The translations under genes and the position numbers were made by a program. Below are positions 33,136 to 41,659 of a stretch of DNA of 45,785 nucleotides, one piece after another (position 1 is the first letter of the stretch; every line of letters begins with the position of its first letter). The notes below the pieces were generated by a model, which was not told where the DNA came from, did no database searches, and saw only the letters and a program-made list of their open reading frames with translations. The DNA is from DAOTVC01 sp034437215 (lineage in GTDB: Bacteria; Chloroflexota; Anaerolineae; B4-G1; SLSP01). Location: positions 1 through 45,785 of the forward strand of contig DAOTVC010000081.1 of assembly GCA_034437215.1 (NCBI GenBank), read 5' to 3'.

Positions 33136-33875
33136 TGATGAACAACGACGGCGCAGTCATTGAGATCCGGGACGTGACGAAGATCTACCAAATGGGCACC
33201 CAGGAGGTGCACGCCCTGCGCGGGGTCTCGCTGGACGTCCAACGGGGGGAAGCCCTGGCGATCATGGGCCCCTCGGGGTCGGGTAAGTCCACGCTGATGA
33301 ACATCCTGGGCTGTCTGGATCAGCCGACGGCCGGCGACTACCTCCTCGATGGTGAGGACGTGAGCCGCATGTCCGAGGACGAACTGGCCGACGTGCGCAA
33401 TCGCCGCGTGGGCTTCGTCTTCCAGAGCTTCAATCTCCTGGCGCGGACGACGGCCTGGGAGAACGTGCAGCTGCCCCTCATCTACGCGGGGACCACGCTG
33501 CGGGAGCGCAAGGCGCGGGCGCAGGAGGTCCTGGAGGCCGTCGGGCTGGGTGAGCGGTTGGACCACATGCCCAACGAGCTCTCCGGAGGGCAACAGCAGC
33601 GGGTCGCCATCGCCCGCGCGCTGGTCAACCGGCCCGCCATCATTCTGGCCGACGAGCCGACGGGCAATCTCGACAGCAAGTCGGGGGCCGAGGTCATGCA
33701 GATCCTCCAACGGCTCAACCGTGAGGAGGGCCTCACGCTCCTCCTCGTCACTCACGACCCGCGGCTCACCGACTACGCCGAGCGCGTGCTGCACCTCTTC
33801 GACGGGCGGATCGAGCGTGAGGAGATCGTCGGCGAGACAACGCCCCTTCTCGAGTCGGTCCGGGAGCTGCGATGA
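33135..33875 (+). CDS. ABC transporter ATP-binding protein, MacB/LolD type
   Basis: 246 residues, cytoplasmic. Walker A GPSGSGKST (45-53), Q-loop VGFVFQSFNLL, signature LSGGQQQR (149-156), Walker B ILADEP (170-175), D-loop GNLD and H-loop VTHD. The DVTKIYQMG start and QEVHALRGVSL identify the MacB/LolD subfamily. ATG overlaps the adaptor stop by one base and the gene overlaps the permease by ATGA, so the three are coupled and form one transporter. Confidence 0.95.
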   Translation: MMNNDGAVIEIRDVTKIYQMGTQEVHALRGVSLDVQRGEALAIMGPSGSGKSTLMNILGCLDQPTAGDYLLDGEDVSRMSEDELADVRNRRVGFVFQSFNLLARTTAWENVQLPLIYAGTTLRERKARAQEVLEAVGLGERLDHMPNELSGGQQQRVAIARALVNRPAIILADEPTGNLDSKSGAEVMQILQRLNREEGLTLLLVTHDPRLTDYAERVLHLFDGRIEREEIVGETTPLLESVRELR

Positions 33876-35107
33876 AACTCCTGGAGAGCCTGCGCCTCGC
33901 TCTGCGCGCGCTGATTGCGAACAAACTACGTGCCATCCTCACCATGCTGGGGATCATCATCGGGGTCGGGGCCGTCATCACCCTCCTCTCGGTAGGCCAG
34001 GGGGTGCAGTCCTACATCACGGCGCAGTTTCAGGCCATCGGAACCAATCTCTTCTTCGTCATCCCCGGCTCCTTCGAGGTGGAGCTGAACAAGCCCGCCT
34101 ACCTCACCCTCAAGGACGCCGGGGCGCTGCGCGATGCCGCCCAGGCGCCCGACATCCTGCGGGTGGCTCCAGCGATCACCGGCGGGGGGCAGGTGACCCT
34201 TCCCGGTCAAGAGAAGAACACCGAGGTCGTGGGGGTGACCGCAGAGTACACAGCCGTTCGCGACTGGTTCCCCGTCGCGGGCACCTTCCTGACCGACGTG
34301 GACAACGAGACCCAGGCCCGGGTGGTCGTACTGGGCAAGATCGTCGCCGACGCCCTCTTCCCCAACAACCCCGCCCCGATCGGGGAGCTGGTCCGGATCA
34401 ACGGGGTACCCTTCCGGGTCATCGGCGTGATGGAGGAGCGGGGGGGCTCCAGTTTCGGCAGCGAGGACGACACCGTCTTCGTCCCCCTGCAGACGGCCCT
34501 CAGCCGCCTCTTTCCCCGGCGCACGCCCCGCGGCGAGCCCCGCCTCTCCCTGCTCTACGTCCAGGCGGTCAACGGGGACCGCATGGACGCCGCCATCACC
34601 GAGGCCTCGCAGATCCTGCGCCAGCGCCACCAGATCGAGCCCGGGGAGCCCGACGACTTCTCCATCATCAGCCAGCAGGATCTCATCGGCACCTTCGAGC
34701 AGGTCACCAGCGTCATCACCGTCTTCCTGGGGGCCATCGCGGGCATCAGCCTGCTGGTGGGCGGGATCGGCATCATGAACATCATGCTCGTCTCCGTGAC
34801 CGAGCGCACCCGCGAGATCGGGTTGCGCAAGGCGGTGGGCGCCCGGCGCCGGGACATCCTCTGGCAATTCCTGATTGAAGCGATGCTCCTCTCCCTGGTA
34901 GGTGGGGCCATCGGCATCCTGCTGGGCACCGTCGGCTCGACGGTCATCTCGGCGGTCATGCGCGATCAAGGCTTCAGCGCCGTCATCACCCTGAGCTCCA
35001 TCACCCTGGCGACCCTCTTCTCGGCGGCGGTGGGCCTCTTCTTCGGCATCTACCCCGCCCAGCGCGCCGCCGCCCTCAACCCCATCGACGCTCTCCGCTA
35101 CGAGTAA
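33872..35107 (+). CDS. ABC transporter permease, MacB/FtsX type
   Basis: 411 residues. One N-terminal helix (ILTMLGIIIGVGAVITLLSV), a large extracytoplasmic MacB_PCD domain (about 45-280), then three helices with the FtsX-core signature GGIGIMNIMLVSVTERTREI and LRKAVGARRRDILWQFL. C-terminal PAQRAAALNPIDALRYE is standard. Works as a mechanotransmission-type transporter with the ATPase and adaptor; in a single-membrane or atypical envelope the substrate is probably a drug, peptide or lipid (not deducible). Confidence 0.95.
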   Translation: MKLLESLRLALRALIANKLRAILTMLGIIIGVGAVITLLSVGQGVQSYITAQFQAIGTNLFFVIPGSFEVELNKPAYLTLKDAGALRDAAQAPDILRVAPAITGGGQVTLPGQEKNTEVVGVTAEYTAVRDWFPVAGTFLTDVDNETQARVVVLGKIVADALFPNNPAPIGELVRINGVPFRVIGVMEERGGSSFGSEDDTVFVPLQTALSRLFPRRTPRGEPRLSLLYVQAVNGDRMDAAITEASQILRQRHQIEPGEPDDFSIISQQDLIGTFEQVTSVITVFLGAIAGISLLVGGIGIMNIMLVSVTERTREIGLRKAVGARRRDILWQFLIEAMLLSLVGGAIGILLGTVGSTVISAVMRDQGFSAVITLSSITLATLFSAAVGLFFGIYPAQRAAALNPIDALRYE

Positions 35108-35108
35108 A

Positions 35109-35130
35109 CCCCGGCAGTACGAGCCCGGGG
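35109..35130 (+). terminator. Possible terminator of the efflux operon
   Basis: Hairpin CCCCGG/CCGGGG with a ten-base loop, two bases after the permease stop. It lacks a proper T-run, so function is uncertain. Confidence 0.35.
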
Positions 35131-35194
35131 CCCTCCTTCTAGAATCACCCTGCACTCCACTATCGATGTGTCTACACGCGGGAGGTAGAGTAGA

Positions 35195-37141
35195 ATGACC
35201 AAGAAGAGAAGAGATCGTCTGAACCTCTACGTCGGGAGCCTGCTCCTCGCACTGCTGCTCCTCGTGGGCTGCACCGACGTGACGTTGCCGGTGCCCACGT
35301 CAACGGTGATCCCCTCTGCGTCCCCCACCACGGTCGCCGAAGACACCCCCACGCCTACGCCGACTGCCAGCCCAACCCCCCTCACCCTCCCCATCCTACC
35401 GGCTGAGGCGGAGAGCCCGCCCGCCCTTCCCGATGCAGAGACCATCGTCGACGCCGTGCTCGACCGCGCCCCCACAGCCCACTGGGCCGCCTACCGCACG
35501 CGGGGGAGCTTCACCGCTCCCGACGCCGACGAACAGTTGGCGATGGTGGGCATGATCGGTGAGGACGATGAAGTGCGCTGGGTCGTGGTGGGAGAGGTGG
35601 AGGGTGAGTGGGCGGTGCAGGGGAGCTCGCCCCCCCTGGCGACCGGTTTCGAGGCCCCGCCCCCCTCCTATCTTCCGCCCGAACGCATCGACTTCGACGA
35701 GGATGGGCAGCAGGAGATCCGCAGCTCCTACTTCAATCTGCGCGGCGGGTGGCTGACGGGCGCCGATACCCTCTACCGCTGGGACGGAAGAGCGTTGGCG
35801 CCCATCTGGAGCGTGAGAACGGCCCTCGACAATAAAGCAGCGGGGCCGAACGACGCCCTCCAGCCCTACCGCCAGGAGTACGACGCGACCTGGGAGTGGA
35901 TCGATCTCGACGAGGACGGTCTCGATGAGATCCGGCTGCAGGAAGAGGTGGCCTTCTTCCTGCCCGGCGAGGACGGCTACGTGCCCGAGGAGGCCTCGCC
36001 CGTGGGAGAGGAGCAGGCGGAGCGCAGCTTTCGCTGGAACGGCGCGCGCTTCGTCCCCTACGCCCCCGGCGGGCCGACCCTGCCCTTCGCCGTCGCTGCA
36101 CTGGAAGAGCCCCAGATCTGGCAGGAGGCAGCGGCTCGTCCCCTGAGCTCGACGGGCGCAGCAGAGATCGCCTGGTCGCCGGAGGGGCGCCGTCTCGCCT
36201 GGGTCAGCGCCGCCTACGCTGATCCACCGCGCCTCGGTGTCCACGATCGGAGGTCAGGCGAGACGACTTACTTCGTCCTGGGGACGCTGCCGACCGACCT
36301 GCAGTGGGCGACCCCGGAACAGCTCCTCCTCACGCTGCCCGAGGGGCCCGCACTCCTCGTCGAAGCCGCGACGGGCGTGTATGCTCTTCTCGATCTCCCC
36401 GCCCCCGGCCCCTGGTCACCCACCGGGGGGCGCCTGCTCTACGAAGAGGGGCTGGAACTCCATCGTTACGAGCTGGAGACTGGGGAGGCCCGTCCCCTCG
36501 TCGCCGCACCCGAGGGCGCGGGGGACGTGATACCGGGCGTCAGCGCTCCCCTCTGGGCGCCTGACGGAGAGCACGTCGCCCTCCTGCTGGAAAACGTCAG
36601 CGGGACCTGGGTGGGGGTCGTTGCGGCAGACCCGGAGGAGCCGGTGAGCAGCGCCTCCCTCGTCGAGCCCTTCGCCGGGCGAGAGGCGGTCGAGGCCCGG
36701 CTGGCCTGGGCGCCCGATGGGGACCGGCTTGCGGCTCTCACCCTGGAGACGGACGAAGCGAGCGCGGACCTGGTCCTGCACGTCGCGCAGTTGGAAGGCG
36801 ACGTCCCCGTCTGGAAGGAGATCAACCGCTGGGAGAGCGTGGACGCCGAGGCGAGCCTCGAGCTCGCCTGGGCGCCCGACGGAGAGCGCATCACCCTCGT
36901 CCTGGGGACCGGACTCTGGGAGTTCACCCCCGCCACGGGGGTCGTGCTGCGCCACATCTTTCCCTACCCCGAGCCCCGGTGGCAGGCGTTGGCCTGGGCG
37001 CCTGACGGAAGCGGCTTTCTTCTCCTGCTGGACGACGCCCTCTACCAGGGGCGGCTCTTCTGGTTCCCCGCCGCACTGGAGGAGGAGCACCGCACGCTGG
37101 CAGCGGGGATCATGGAGAGCGTCGCCTGGGCGCCCTTTTGA
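35195..37141 (+). CDS. Lipoprotein with VCBS/beta-propeller-like repeats
   Basis: 648 residues. Signal peptide with lipobox LLLVGC (Cys near 27), a Thr/Pro/Ser linker (PTSTVIPSASPTTVAEDTPT and on), then a domain with calcium-type acidic loops IDFDEDGQQEI and IDLDEDGLDEI (FG-GAP/VCBS-like), and a C-terminal TolB-like propeller with the recurring WSPEGRRLAWV, WAPDGEHVALL, WAPDGDRLAAL, WAPDGERITLV and WAPDGSGFLLL. It is exported and lipid-anchored; role unknown, perhaps binding or scaffolding. ATG with GGGAGG upstream. Confidence 0.85.
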   Translation: MTKKRRDRLNLYVGSLLLALLLLVGCTDVTLPVPTSTVIPSASPTTVAEDTPTPTPTASPTPLTLPILPAEAESPPALPDAETIVDAVLDRAPTAHWAAYRTRGSFTAPDADEQLAMVGMIGEDDEVRWVVVGEVEGEWAVQGSSPPLATGFEAPPPSYLPPERIDFDEDGQQEIRSSYFNLRGGWLTGADTLYRWDGRALAPIWSVRTALDNKAAGPNDALQPYRQEYDATWEWIDLDEDGLDEIRLQEEVAFFLPGEDGYVPEEASPVGEEQAERSFRWNGARFVPYAPGGPTLPFAVAALEEPQIWQEAAARPLSSTGAAEIAWSPEGRRLAWVSAAYADPPRLGVHDRRSGETTYFVLGTLPTDLQWATPEQLLLTLPEGPALLVEAATGVYALLDLPAPGPWSPTGGRLLYEEGLELHRYELETGEARPLVAAPEGAGDVIPGVSAPLWAPDGEHVALLLENVSGTWVGVVAADPEEPVSSASLVEPFAGREAVEARLAWAPDGDRLAALTLETDEASADLVLHVAQLEGDVPVWKEINRWESVDAEASLELAWAPDGERITLVLGTGLWEFTPATGVVLRHIFPYPEPRWQALAWAPDGSGFLLLLDDALYQGRLFWFPAALEEEHRTLAAGIMESVAWAPF

Positions 37142-37161
37142 GGCCTTCAAGCCATCGATCG

Positions 37162-37189
37162 TTGCAACGAGCTGCCTTCGTGATATAAT
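37162..37189 (+). promoter_or_regulatory. Promoter of tRNA-Ser
   Basis: TTGCAA, 16-base spacer, perfect TATAAT, 12 bases before the mature tRNA 5' end. Confidence 0.75.
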
Positions 37190-37201
37190 AACGGTCGGTA
37201 C

Positions 37202-37292
<91 letters not shown>

Positions 37293-37301
37293 GGACGAAG
37301 A

Positions 37302-37333
37302 GCAACAGCGGTCGGGTACCCGACCGCTGTTGC
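37302..37333 (+). terminator. Terminator between tRNA-Ser and a convergent gene
   Basis: Perfect 32-base palindrome (two 16-base arms, GCAACAGCGGTCGGGT and its complement) followed by GTTTTCC on the plus strand. It ends the tRNA transcript and sits eight bases past the stop of the convergent hydrolase gene. Confidence 0.85.
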
Positions 37334-37341
37334 GTTTTCCC

Positions 37342-38493
37342 CTACTCTCGCACACCCTTGACGTAGGTATCGAAGAAGTTGACCGAGCGCTCCATCGCCA
37401 GGCTGAAGTTGTTGGAGAGGTTGTGGTTGTCACCGGGATAGCTGTAGAACTCCACCCTCTGCCCCGCCACCGCCATGCGCTCCTCCAGGGCCTCCGACCA
37501 GACGTGCGGCACGGAGGTGTCCGCCGTGCCGTGGTGGAGCTGCAGCGGTCCGGAGAGATCGCTCAGGAAAGCGGTCGCCGAGATGGCGCTCCAGAACTCG
37601 GGCGCCTCGTCGGGCCAGCCATACGCCTCCACCAACTCGCCGACGCCGGGGCGCGTGCCCGTCTCGGGGTCGGGCGTCGGCAGACTATCGGTGCCCCAGC
37701 GCCGCTGCCACCACTCCAGGATCTCCGGGTAGCTCCCTACCATCCCCGCCCAGATCACCCCGGCCTTGACGTCCTCCGTGGCGACCATCACCTGCAGGGT
37801 GATGGAGCCCCCCATCGAGTGGCCCCACATCCCGATCCGCTCGGGGTCGGTGGCGGGATAGGCCTTGACGCTCGCCACGGCGTTGAGCACATCCACCGTG
37901 TAGTCGGGCGCGCCGTAAGCACCCTGCGCCTCCCCCTCCGAGCTGCCGTGCCCGCGGTAGTCGGGGCGGAGAACGATGTAGCCGTTGCGGGCGAAGCCGT
38001 CGACGTAGGCCACGTAGCGCTCGGTGGTGCGGTACTGCTCCGGAGGGATGTAGCCGTGGTTGAAGACGATGGCAGGCCAGCCCGTCGCCGGCGGCTCGCC
38101 CTGGGGGACGGTGAGCAGAGCGTAGATCTTCAGCCCCTCCGAGCGGTAGGAGACGATGGAGCGATCGTAGTTGGCACCGGGTGCCAGCGTCTCCTCGACC
38201 ACCAGCTCGCTGCCCGGATAGGCGCCCCGGCGCAGGCTGGCGATCGCCAGGGGATGGAGGGGCGTGGGCGTCGGAGCCGGGGTCGCGGTCGGCGCCGGGG
38301 TAGGCGTCGCCGTGGGCAGAGACGTGGGCGTCGCTGTCGGCAGCGCCGTAGGCGTGATGGTGACGGTCTCCGCAGGCGCGGGCGAAGCGGTCAGGGTGGC
38401 TTGACAGCCCGCCAGGATGGCCAACGAGAGCGCCAGACAGAACAACAACGAGAGAGAGATCTTGCGTACTTTGGTCCCACAGTATACGTTCAT
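37342..38493 (-). CDS. Alpha/beta-hydrolase lipoprotein, dipeptidyl-peptidase/DLH-like
   Basis: 383 residues from the ATG at 38493. Signal peptide MNVYCGTKVRKISLSLLFCL with lipobox LAILAGC, a Thr-Pro-rich linker (PTATPTSLPTATPTPAPTAT), then an alpha/beta-hydrolase: oxyanion region FNHGYIPP, RPDYRGHGSS, nucleophile elbow GHSMGGS, catalytic Asp in HGTADTSVP and His in PGDNHNLS. This is the S9/acetyl-esterase type of secreted hydrolase. A longer reading starts 13 codons upstream, but the promoter layout (see next entry) fits 38493. No Shine-Dalgarno is present before it. Confidence 0.87.
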   Translation of the reverse strand: MNVYCGTKVRKISLSLLFCLALSLAILAGCQATLTASPAPAETVTITPTALPTATPTSLPTATPTPAPTATPAPTPTPLHPLAIASLRRGAYPGSELVVEETLAPGANYDRSIVSYRSEGLKIYALLTVPQGEPPATGWPAIVFNHGYIPPEQYRTTERYVAYVDGFARNGYIVLRPDYRGHGSSEGEAQGAYGAPDYTVDVLNAVASVKAYPATDPERIGMWGHSMGGSITLQVMVATEDVKAGVIWAGMVGSYPEILEWWQRRWGTDSLPTPDPETGTRPGVGELVEAYGWPDEAPEFWSAISATAFLSDLSGPLQLHHGTADTSVPHVWSEALEERMAVAGQRVEFYSYPGDNHNLSNNFSLAMERSVNFFDTYVKGVRE

Positions 38494-38499
38494 AGATGC

Positions 38500-38528
38500 A
38501 TGGTAGTCGTGAAGGGAGCCGCTGTCAA
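38500..38528 (-). promoter_or_regulatory. Leaderless-type promoter of the hydrolase gene
   Basis: On the minus strand TTGACA (perfect), 17-base spacer, TACCAT, then only six bases to the ATG at 38493. A normal start seven bases after the -10 places +1 on or next to the A of the ATG, which also explains the absent ribosome site. Confidence 0.6.
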
Positions 38529-38534
38529 GCAAGA

Positions 38535-38613
38535 ACGCGCCTCACCCCCACCAATCCAGGGCGATAGGGTAAGGCGCGTGGTAGGAGGAGTCACGGTTTT
38601 ACCGACCTCCTCC
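38535..38613 (-). terminator. Two hairpins after a lipoprotein gene
   Basis: Immediately past the stop of the gene ending at 38615: GGAGGAG...CTCCTCC with an inner CGGT-TTT-ACCG (38584-38613), then ACGCGCCT...AGGCGCGT (38535-38579). Together they likely end that transcript before the hydrolase promoter; T-runs are poor. Confidence 0.5.
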
Positions 38614-38614
38614 A

Positions 38615-39715
38615 TCAGTCGATACGGAGTAACTGCACTTCGACCTTGAGATCGTCATCCCCGGTCTGCAGGGTGATAGCCGCAACCTCTTGAGCCGTCA
38701 CCGCCTCATCTTCCATGACGGGCCGGACGAAGAAGAGGACCGTGCGCTCGGGGGTGGCGTTGAAAGCGTCCTGTTCCTCCCAACCGGCAGCAGCCAGCTC
38801 CTGGCGGTAGAACTCGATCGCCGCAGCCGCCTCGCTGCCGGTGCGGTAGCTGAGGTACCCGGGAAGGCGCAGCGTGGCAGCGGCGTCGGGGAGCAGGGCG
38901 AAGTCGGTCAGCACCGGGGCGCAGCCTTCCGGCAAGAGCTGGGCGTCCTCGGGCAACGGCGTGAGATCGAACTCCCAAGTCTGCTCGCCGCCGGTCGCGC
39001 TCAGCACGCCGGGCGGCGCCTGCATAACCAGGCGATAACGGACGAGGAAGCCGCCCTCTTTTGCGACCCACAGCTCGCCTTGAGCCGTGGAACCGGCAGC
39101 CCAGCGAATCGCGCGCTGGTCGAAGGTGTAGTGTTCGGTCTCGAAGTCGTTGACCGTTTCGGACCCCACCGGCTCCGCCCCATAGACGGCGGGTAGTTCG
39201 CGCCACGGATCGCCAAAGGTGGGGGTCTCGGGGTCCTGCTCGTCTACCAACGAAGTGCAAGGCGCGTCACCGGCCGACTGCACGAAGTGCGTGCCCGCCA
39301 CCTGACCGGCCAGCAGGAAGAGCGGGGGTTCGTCCGTGGCACTGCCCTCGAGGCGCGTCACCTGCGCGTCGGGGCCGGCGTAAGTCAGCGCCAGGTGCGT
39401 GCTGCGTTCGATAGATTGGCCGTCCTGCTCACCGCGGAAGTGCGTCAGCAGCTCCGCCTGGTAACGGTCGAGGAGATCCAGGTGCGCGCCGGGCTGGGGC
39501 AGATTGAAAGCGCCCGGTCCGCCGACCGCCACGACGGTGGGCTCGGCGACTTCCGCCGTGGGGGCAGGATCGTCCGAGGTCGCGGGGGAACCGGTGAGCG
39601 TAGGATCGGGAAGAGCGACAGGGTTGACAGGGTCCCCGCCCCCGCACGCGACCAGCGTCAAGAGCACGAACCAGGCAAGTATGAGACATGAGAGAACGCG
39701 TTGGCGAATCATCAT
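38615..39715 (-). CDS. Lipoprotein of unknown function
   Basis: 366 residues. Signal peptide with lipobox LLTLVAC (Cys near 24), a Pro/Asp/Thr-rich linker, then a beta-rich extracytoplasmic domain with repeated Glu/Asp (HLALTYAGPDAQVTRLEGSA and ELWVAKEGGFLVRYRLVM), recalling LolA/LppX-like lipoprotein folds (weak, from pattern only), and a C-terminal domain YLSYRTGSEAAAAIEFYRQE with GWEEQDAF and a final beta strand. ATG directly follows the stop of the gene before it, so the pair is co-translated. Confidence 0.72.
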   Translation of the reverse strand: MMIRQRVLSCLILAWFVLLTLVACGGGDPVNPVALPDPTLTGSPATSDDPAPTAEVAEPTVVAVGGPGAFNLPQPGAHLDLLDRYQAELLTHFRGEQDGQSIERSTHLALTYAGPDAQVTRLEGSATDEPPLFLLAGQVAGTHFVQSAGDAPCTSLVDEQDPETPTFGDPWRELPAVYGAEPVGSETVNDFETEHYTFDQRAIRWAAGSTAQGELWVAKEGGFLVRYRLVMQAPPGVLSATGGEQTWEFDLTPLPEDAQLLPEGCAPVLTDFALLPDAAATLRLPGYLSYRTGSEAAAAIEFYRQELAAAGWEEQDAFNATPERTVLFFVRPVMEDEAVTAQEVAAITLQTGDDDLKVEVQLLRID

Positions 39716-40693
39716 CTACCTCCGGGTCACCACAACGTAGCCGAAGCCATCGGGAACTTCAAGATCTGCCACACCTCCCTCCAGAGGGAAGATGAGACCG
39801 ACCTGATCCATCGTTGCCGGGTCGGTGGTCGCGCCATCCAGGGGGACCTCAATCGCCCCGGCCCCCAGACCCACCCCCGAGCAGCGCCACACCATCGTGC
39901 TGGGGAGCGCCAACGGCTCCGTGAAACGGAGGTTGACGTGCAAGAAGTTGTACGGTTCGGCGTTGAGCATCCCCTCCACCTGGAAGGTGCTGTCCGCCGT
40001 GATTTTATCCATCGCACAGGCAAAGGCATCGGGAGCGGAGGCCCACATCAGGAAGGCCAAATCGTCCCGCCCGCTACCCGTCAACACACCGGCGGATTCG
40101 TCCGTGCGGTCGACGGAAAAGTCGCCGTCGCCCCTGAAGACCACGTGGAACCCGCCGGTATCGATCTCCTTGGACGACAACACCATGAACGAGAGGTCAT
40201 ACTCACAGGCGGGCAAGACGCTGATGCGCTTCTCGACGCTGGCCGAGCCGTCATCGATGACCGCCGTGATCGTATCCTCACCTGCGCCGGCTGCGGTGTA
40301 GGTGAAGCGCATGTACTGGCTGGGGCCGGTCATCAAAAACTCACTGGGACTGACCTGCCCGTTCAGCGCGCTGATCCTCACGTAGCGGATGAGCGGCGCC
40401 ACTGCCGGCGGCCCCGCCGGCGGTTCCAGGGGGGTCAGGGGCTCGTTGGGATCAACCGGCGCCTCGTAGTAGTACGACCAGAGGGTAAAGGTGGTTGAGT
40501 CGCCCTGACAGAGCTGGCGCATCTGGGCGGGCAGAAATCTCAGACGGAAGCCGTCTCCCTCTTCGGCGACGGGCGCGCCGGAAGCGCCGGCTTGAACGGG
40601 CTGCGGTGGCAGGGCAAATAACCCCGGCAGCGATACACACAAGAGCAACAAAGCCAAGATAGCCCGGCCGGGCGGGCAAACAGAATGTTTCAT
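39716..40693 (-). CDS. Secreted protein of unknown function
   Basis: 325 residues from the ATG at 40693, chosen for the GGAGG nine bases upstream; an upstream in-frame ATG has no such site. N-terminal signal peptide (MKHSVCPPGRAILALLLLCV with a likely cleavage near VQAGA). The mature part is beta-rich, with paired cysteines (C in MRQLCQGDS, PACEYD, FACAMD and WRCSG). No family recognised. Translationally adjacent to the lipoprotein at 38615, with which it may work outside the cell. Confidence 0.7.
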   Translation of the reverse strand: MKHSVCPPGRAILALLLLCVSLPGLFALPPQPVQAGASGAPVAEEGDGFRLRFLPAQMRQLCQGDSTTFTLWSYYYEAPVDPNEPLTPLEPPAGPPAVAPLIRYVRISALNGQVSPSEFLMTGPSQYMRFTYTAAGAGEDTITAVIDDGSASVEKRISVLPACEYDLSFMVLSSKEIDTGGFHVVFRGDGDFSVDRTDESAGVLTGSGRDDLAFLMWASAPDAFACAMDKITADSTFQVEGMLNAEPYNFLHVNLRFTEPLALPSTMVWRCSGVGLGAGAIEVPLDGATTDPATMDQVGLIFPLEGGVADLEVPDGFGYVVVTRR

Positions 40694-40778
40694 AGTAAGC
40701 GACCTCCTTAATGAGTTTGAAATTACGCCGGTGGGATTCGAAGACGTCCTACACTTCTCCTCCGGCAATTGGAGTTAT

Positions 40779-40799
40779 GCCTCCAGGAGGCCGATTGTA
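40779..40799 (-). promoter_or_regulatory. Possible -10 with adjacent palindrome
   Basis: TACAAT on the minus strand (40794-40799) followed after two bases by the 13-base palindrome GCCTCCAGGAGGC (40779-40791). No clear -35. It could be a regulated promoter for the secreted-protein pair. Confidence 0.3.
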
Positions 40800-40900
40800 C
40801 ACGCAATAGGAAAATTCGCCTCTCAAAATAGCATACAGATTTGTCCCTAGCGTGAATATGATCGAGGTATTCGTCGCCTTGTACCGGAGATATGCGTCGC

Positions 40901-40918
40901 TTGTCATACCCTTGTCAC
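40901..40918 (+). promoter_or_regulatory. Pho-box-like direct repeat
   Basis: TTGTCAT-ACCC-TTGTCAC: two seven-base repeats with a four-base spacer, the layout and sequence of PhoB sites (consensus CTGTCAT-N4-CTGTCAY). It ends eight bases before the -35 of the two-component operon it would control. Confidence 0.6.
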
Positions 40919-40926
40919 AGAGCGCC

Positions 40927-40955
40927 TTTACCCCTCCCCCTCTTTCTGCTACAAT
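40927..40955 (+). promoter_or_regulatory. Promoter of the PhoB/PhoR-like operon
   Basis: TTTACC, 17-base spacer, TACAAT; 16 bases before the regulator ATG. Confidence 0.55.
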
Positions 40956-40971
40956 CGGGGCAGGTGAAGCA

Positions 40972-41658
40972 ATGACCAAGATTCTGATCGTCGACGACGA
41001 GCCCCCCATCATCGAGGTGCTGAACTACAACCTCCGACGGGCCGACTACGAGGTGGTGATCGCCCGGGATGGGCAGGAGGCCCTCACCCAAGCCCGGCAG
41101 GAGCAGCCCGACCTCATCATCCTCGACCTGATGCTGCCCAAGCTGGACGGGGCGGAGGTCTTCCGCATCCTGCGCCGCGAGAGGGACGTACCCGTGATCA
41201 TGCTCACCGCCCGCGACGGCGAGGTGGACCGCATCGTGGGGCTGGAGCTGGGCGCCGACGACTACGTGGTCAAGCCCTTCAGCGTCCGCGAGCTCCTGGC
41301 GCGGGTGAAGAACGTCCTGCGCCGGTTGGCGCCCCTCCCCACGGAGGGACCCCGGCCGCTGCGCACCGGACGGCTCATCGTCGACCCCGCACGTTACGAG
41401 GCCTACCTGGGCAGAAGCGCCCTCGACCTCACCACCCTCGAGTTCCAGGTCCTCCACGCCCTCGCGGCGCGGGCCGGGCGGGTGCTGACCCGCGAGCAGC
41501 TTCTGGAAGAGGTCTGGGGCTACGACTATACCGGCGACCTGCGCGTCGTCGATGCCGTGATCAAGCGGCTGCGGGCGAAGCTGCGGGAGGTGGATGAGGA
41601 CGCCGAGTGCATCGAGACGGTGCGCGGCATAGGCTACAAGCTGGTACCGGGAGGCTGA
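40972..41658 (+). CDS. phoB: OmpR/PhoB-family response regulator
   Basis: 228 residues. Receiver domain with the acidic pair (IVDDEPP), phospho-acceptor D52 (LIILDLMLPKLDG), the Thr (MLTARD) and Lys (VVKPF); then an OmpR-type winged helix with LTTLEFQVLHALA, LTREQLLEEVWGYDY and VVDAVIKRLRAKL. ATG at 40972 with AGGTGA upstream; longer in-frame starts lie across the promoter. One base separates it from the kinase. The Pho-box-like site supports a PhoB-type, phosphate-linked role, but no pst genes are in view. Confidence 0.92.
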   Translation: MTKILIVDDEPPIIEVLNYNLRRADYEVVIARDGQEALTQARQEQPDLIILDLMLPKLDGAEVFRILRRERDVPVIMLTARDGEVDRIVGLELGADDYVVKPFSVRELLARVKNVLRRLAPLPTEGPRPLRTGRLIVDPARYEAYLGRSALDLTTLEFQVLHALAARAGRVLTREQLLEEVWGYDYTGDLRVVDAVIKRLRAKLREVDEDAECIETVRGIGYKLVPGG

Positions 41659-41659
41659 G

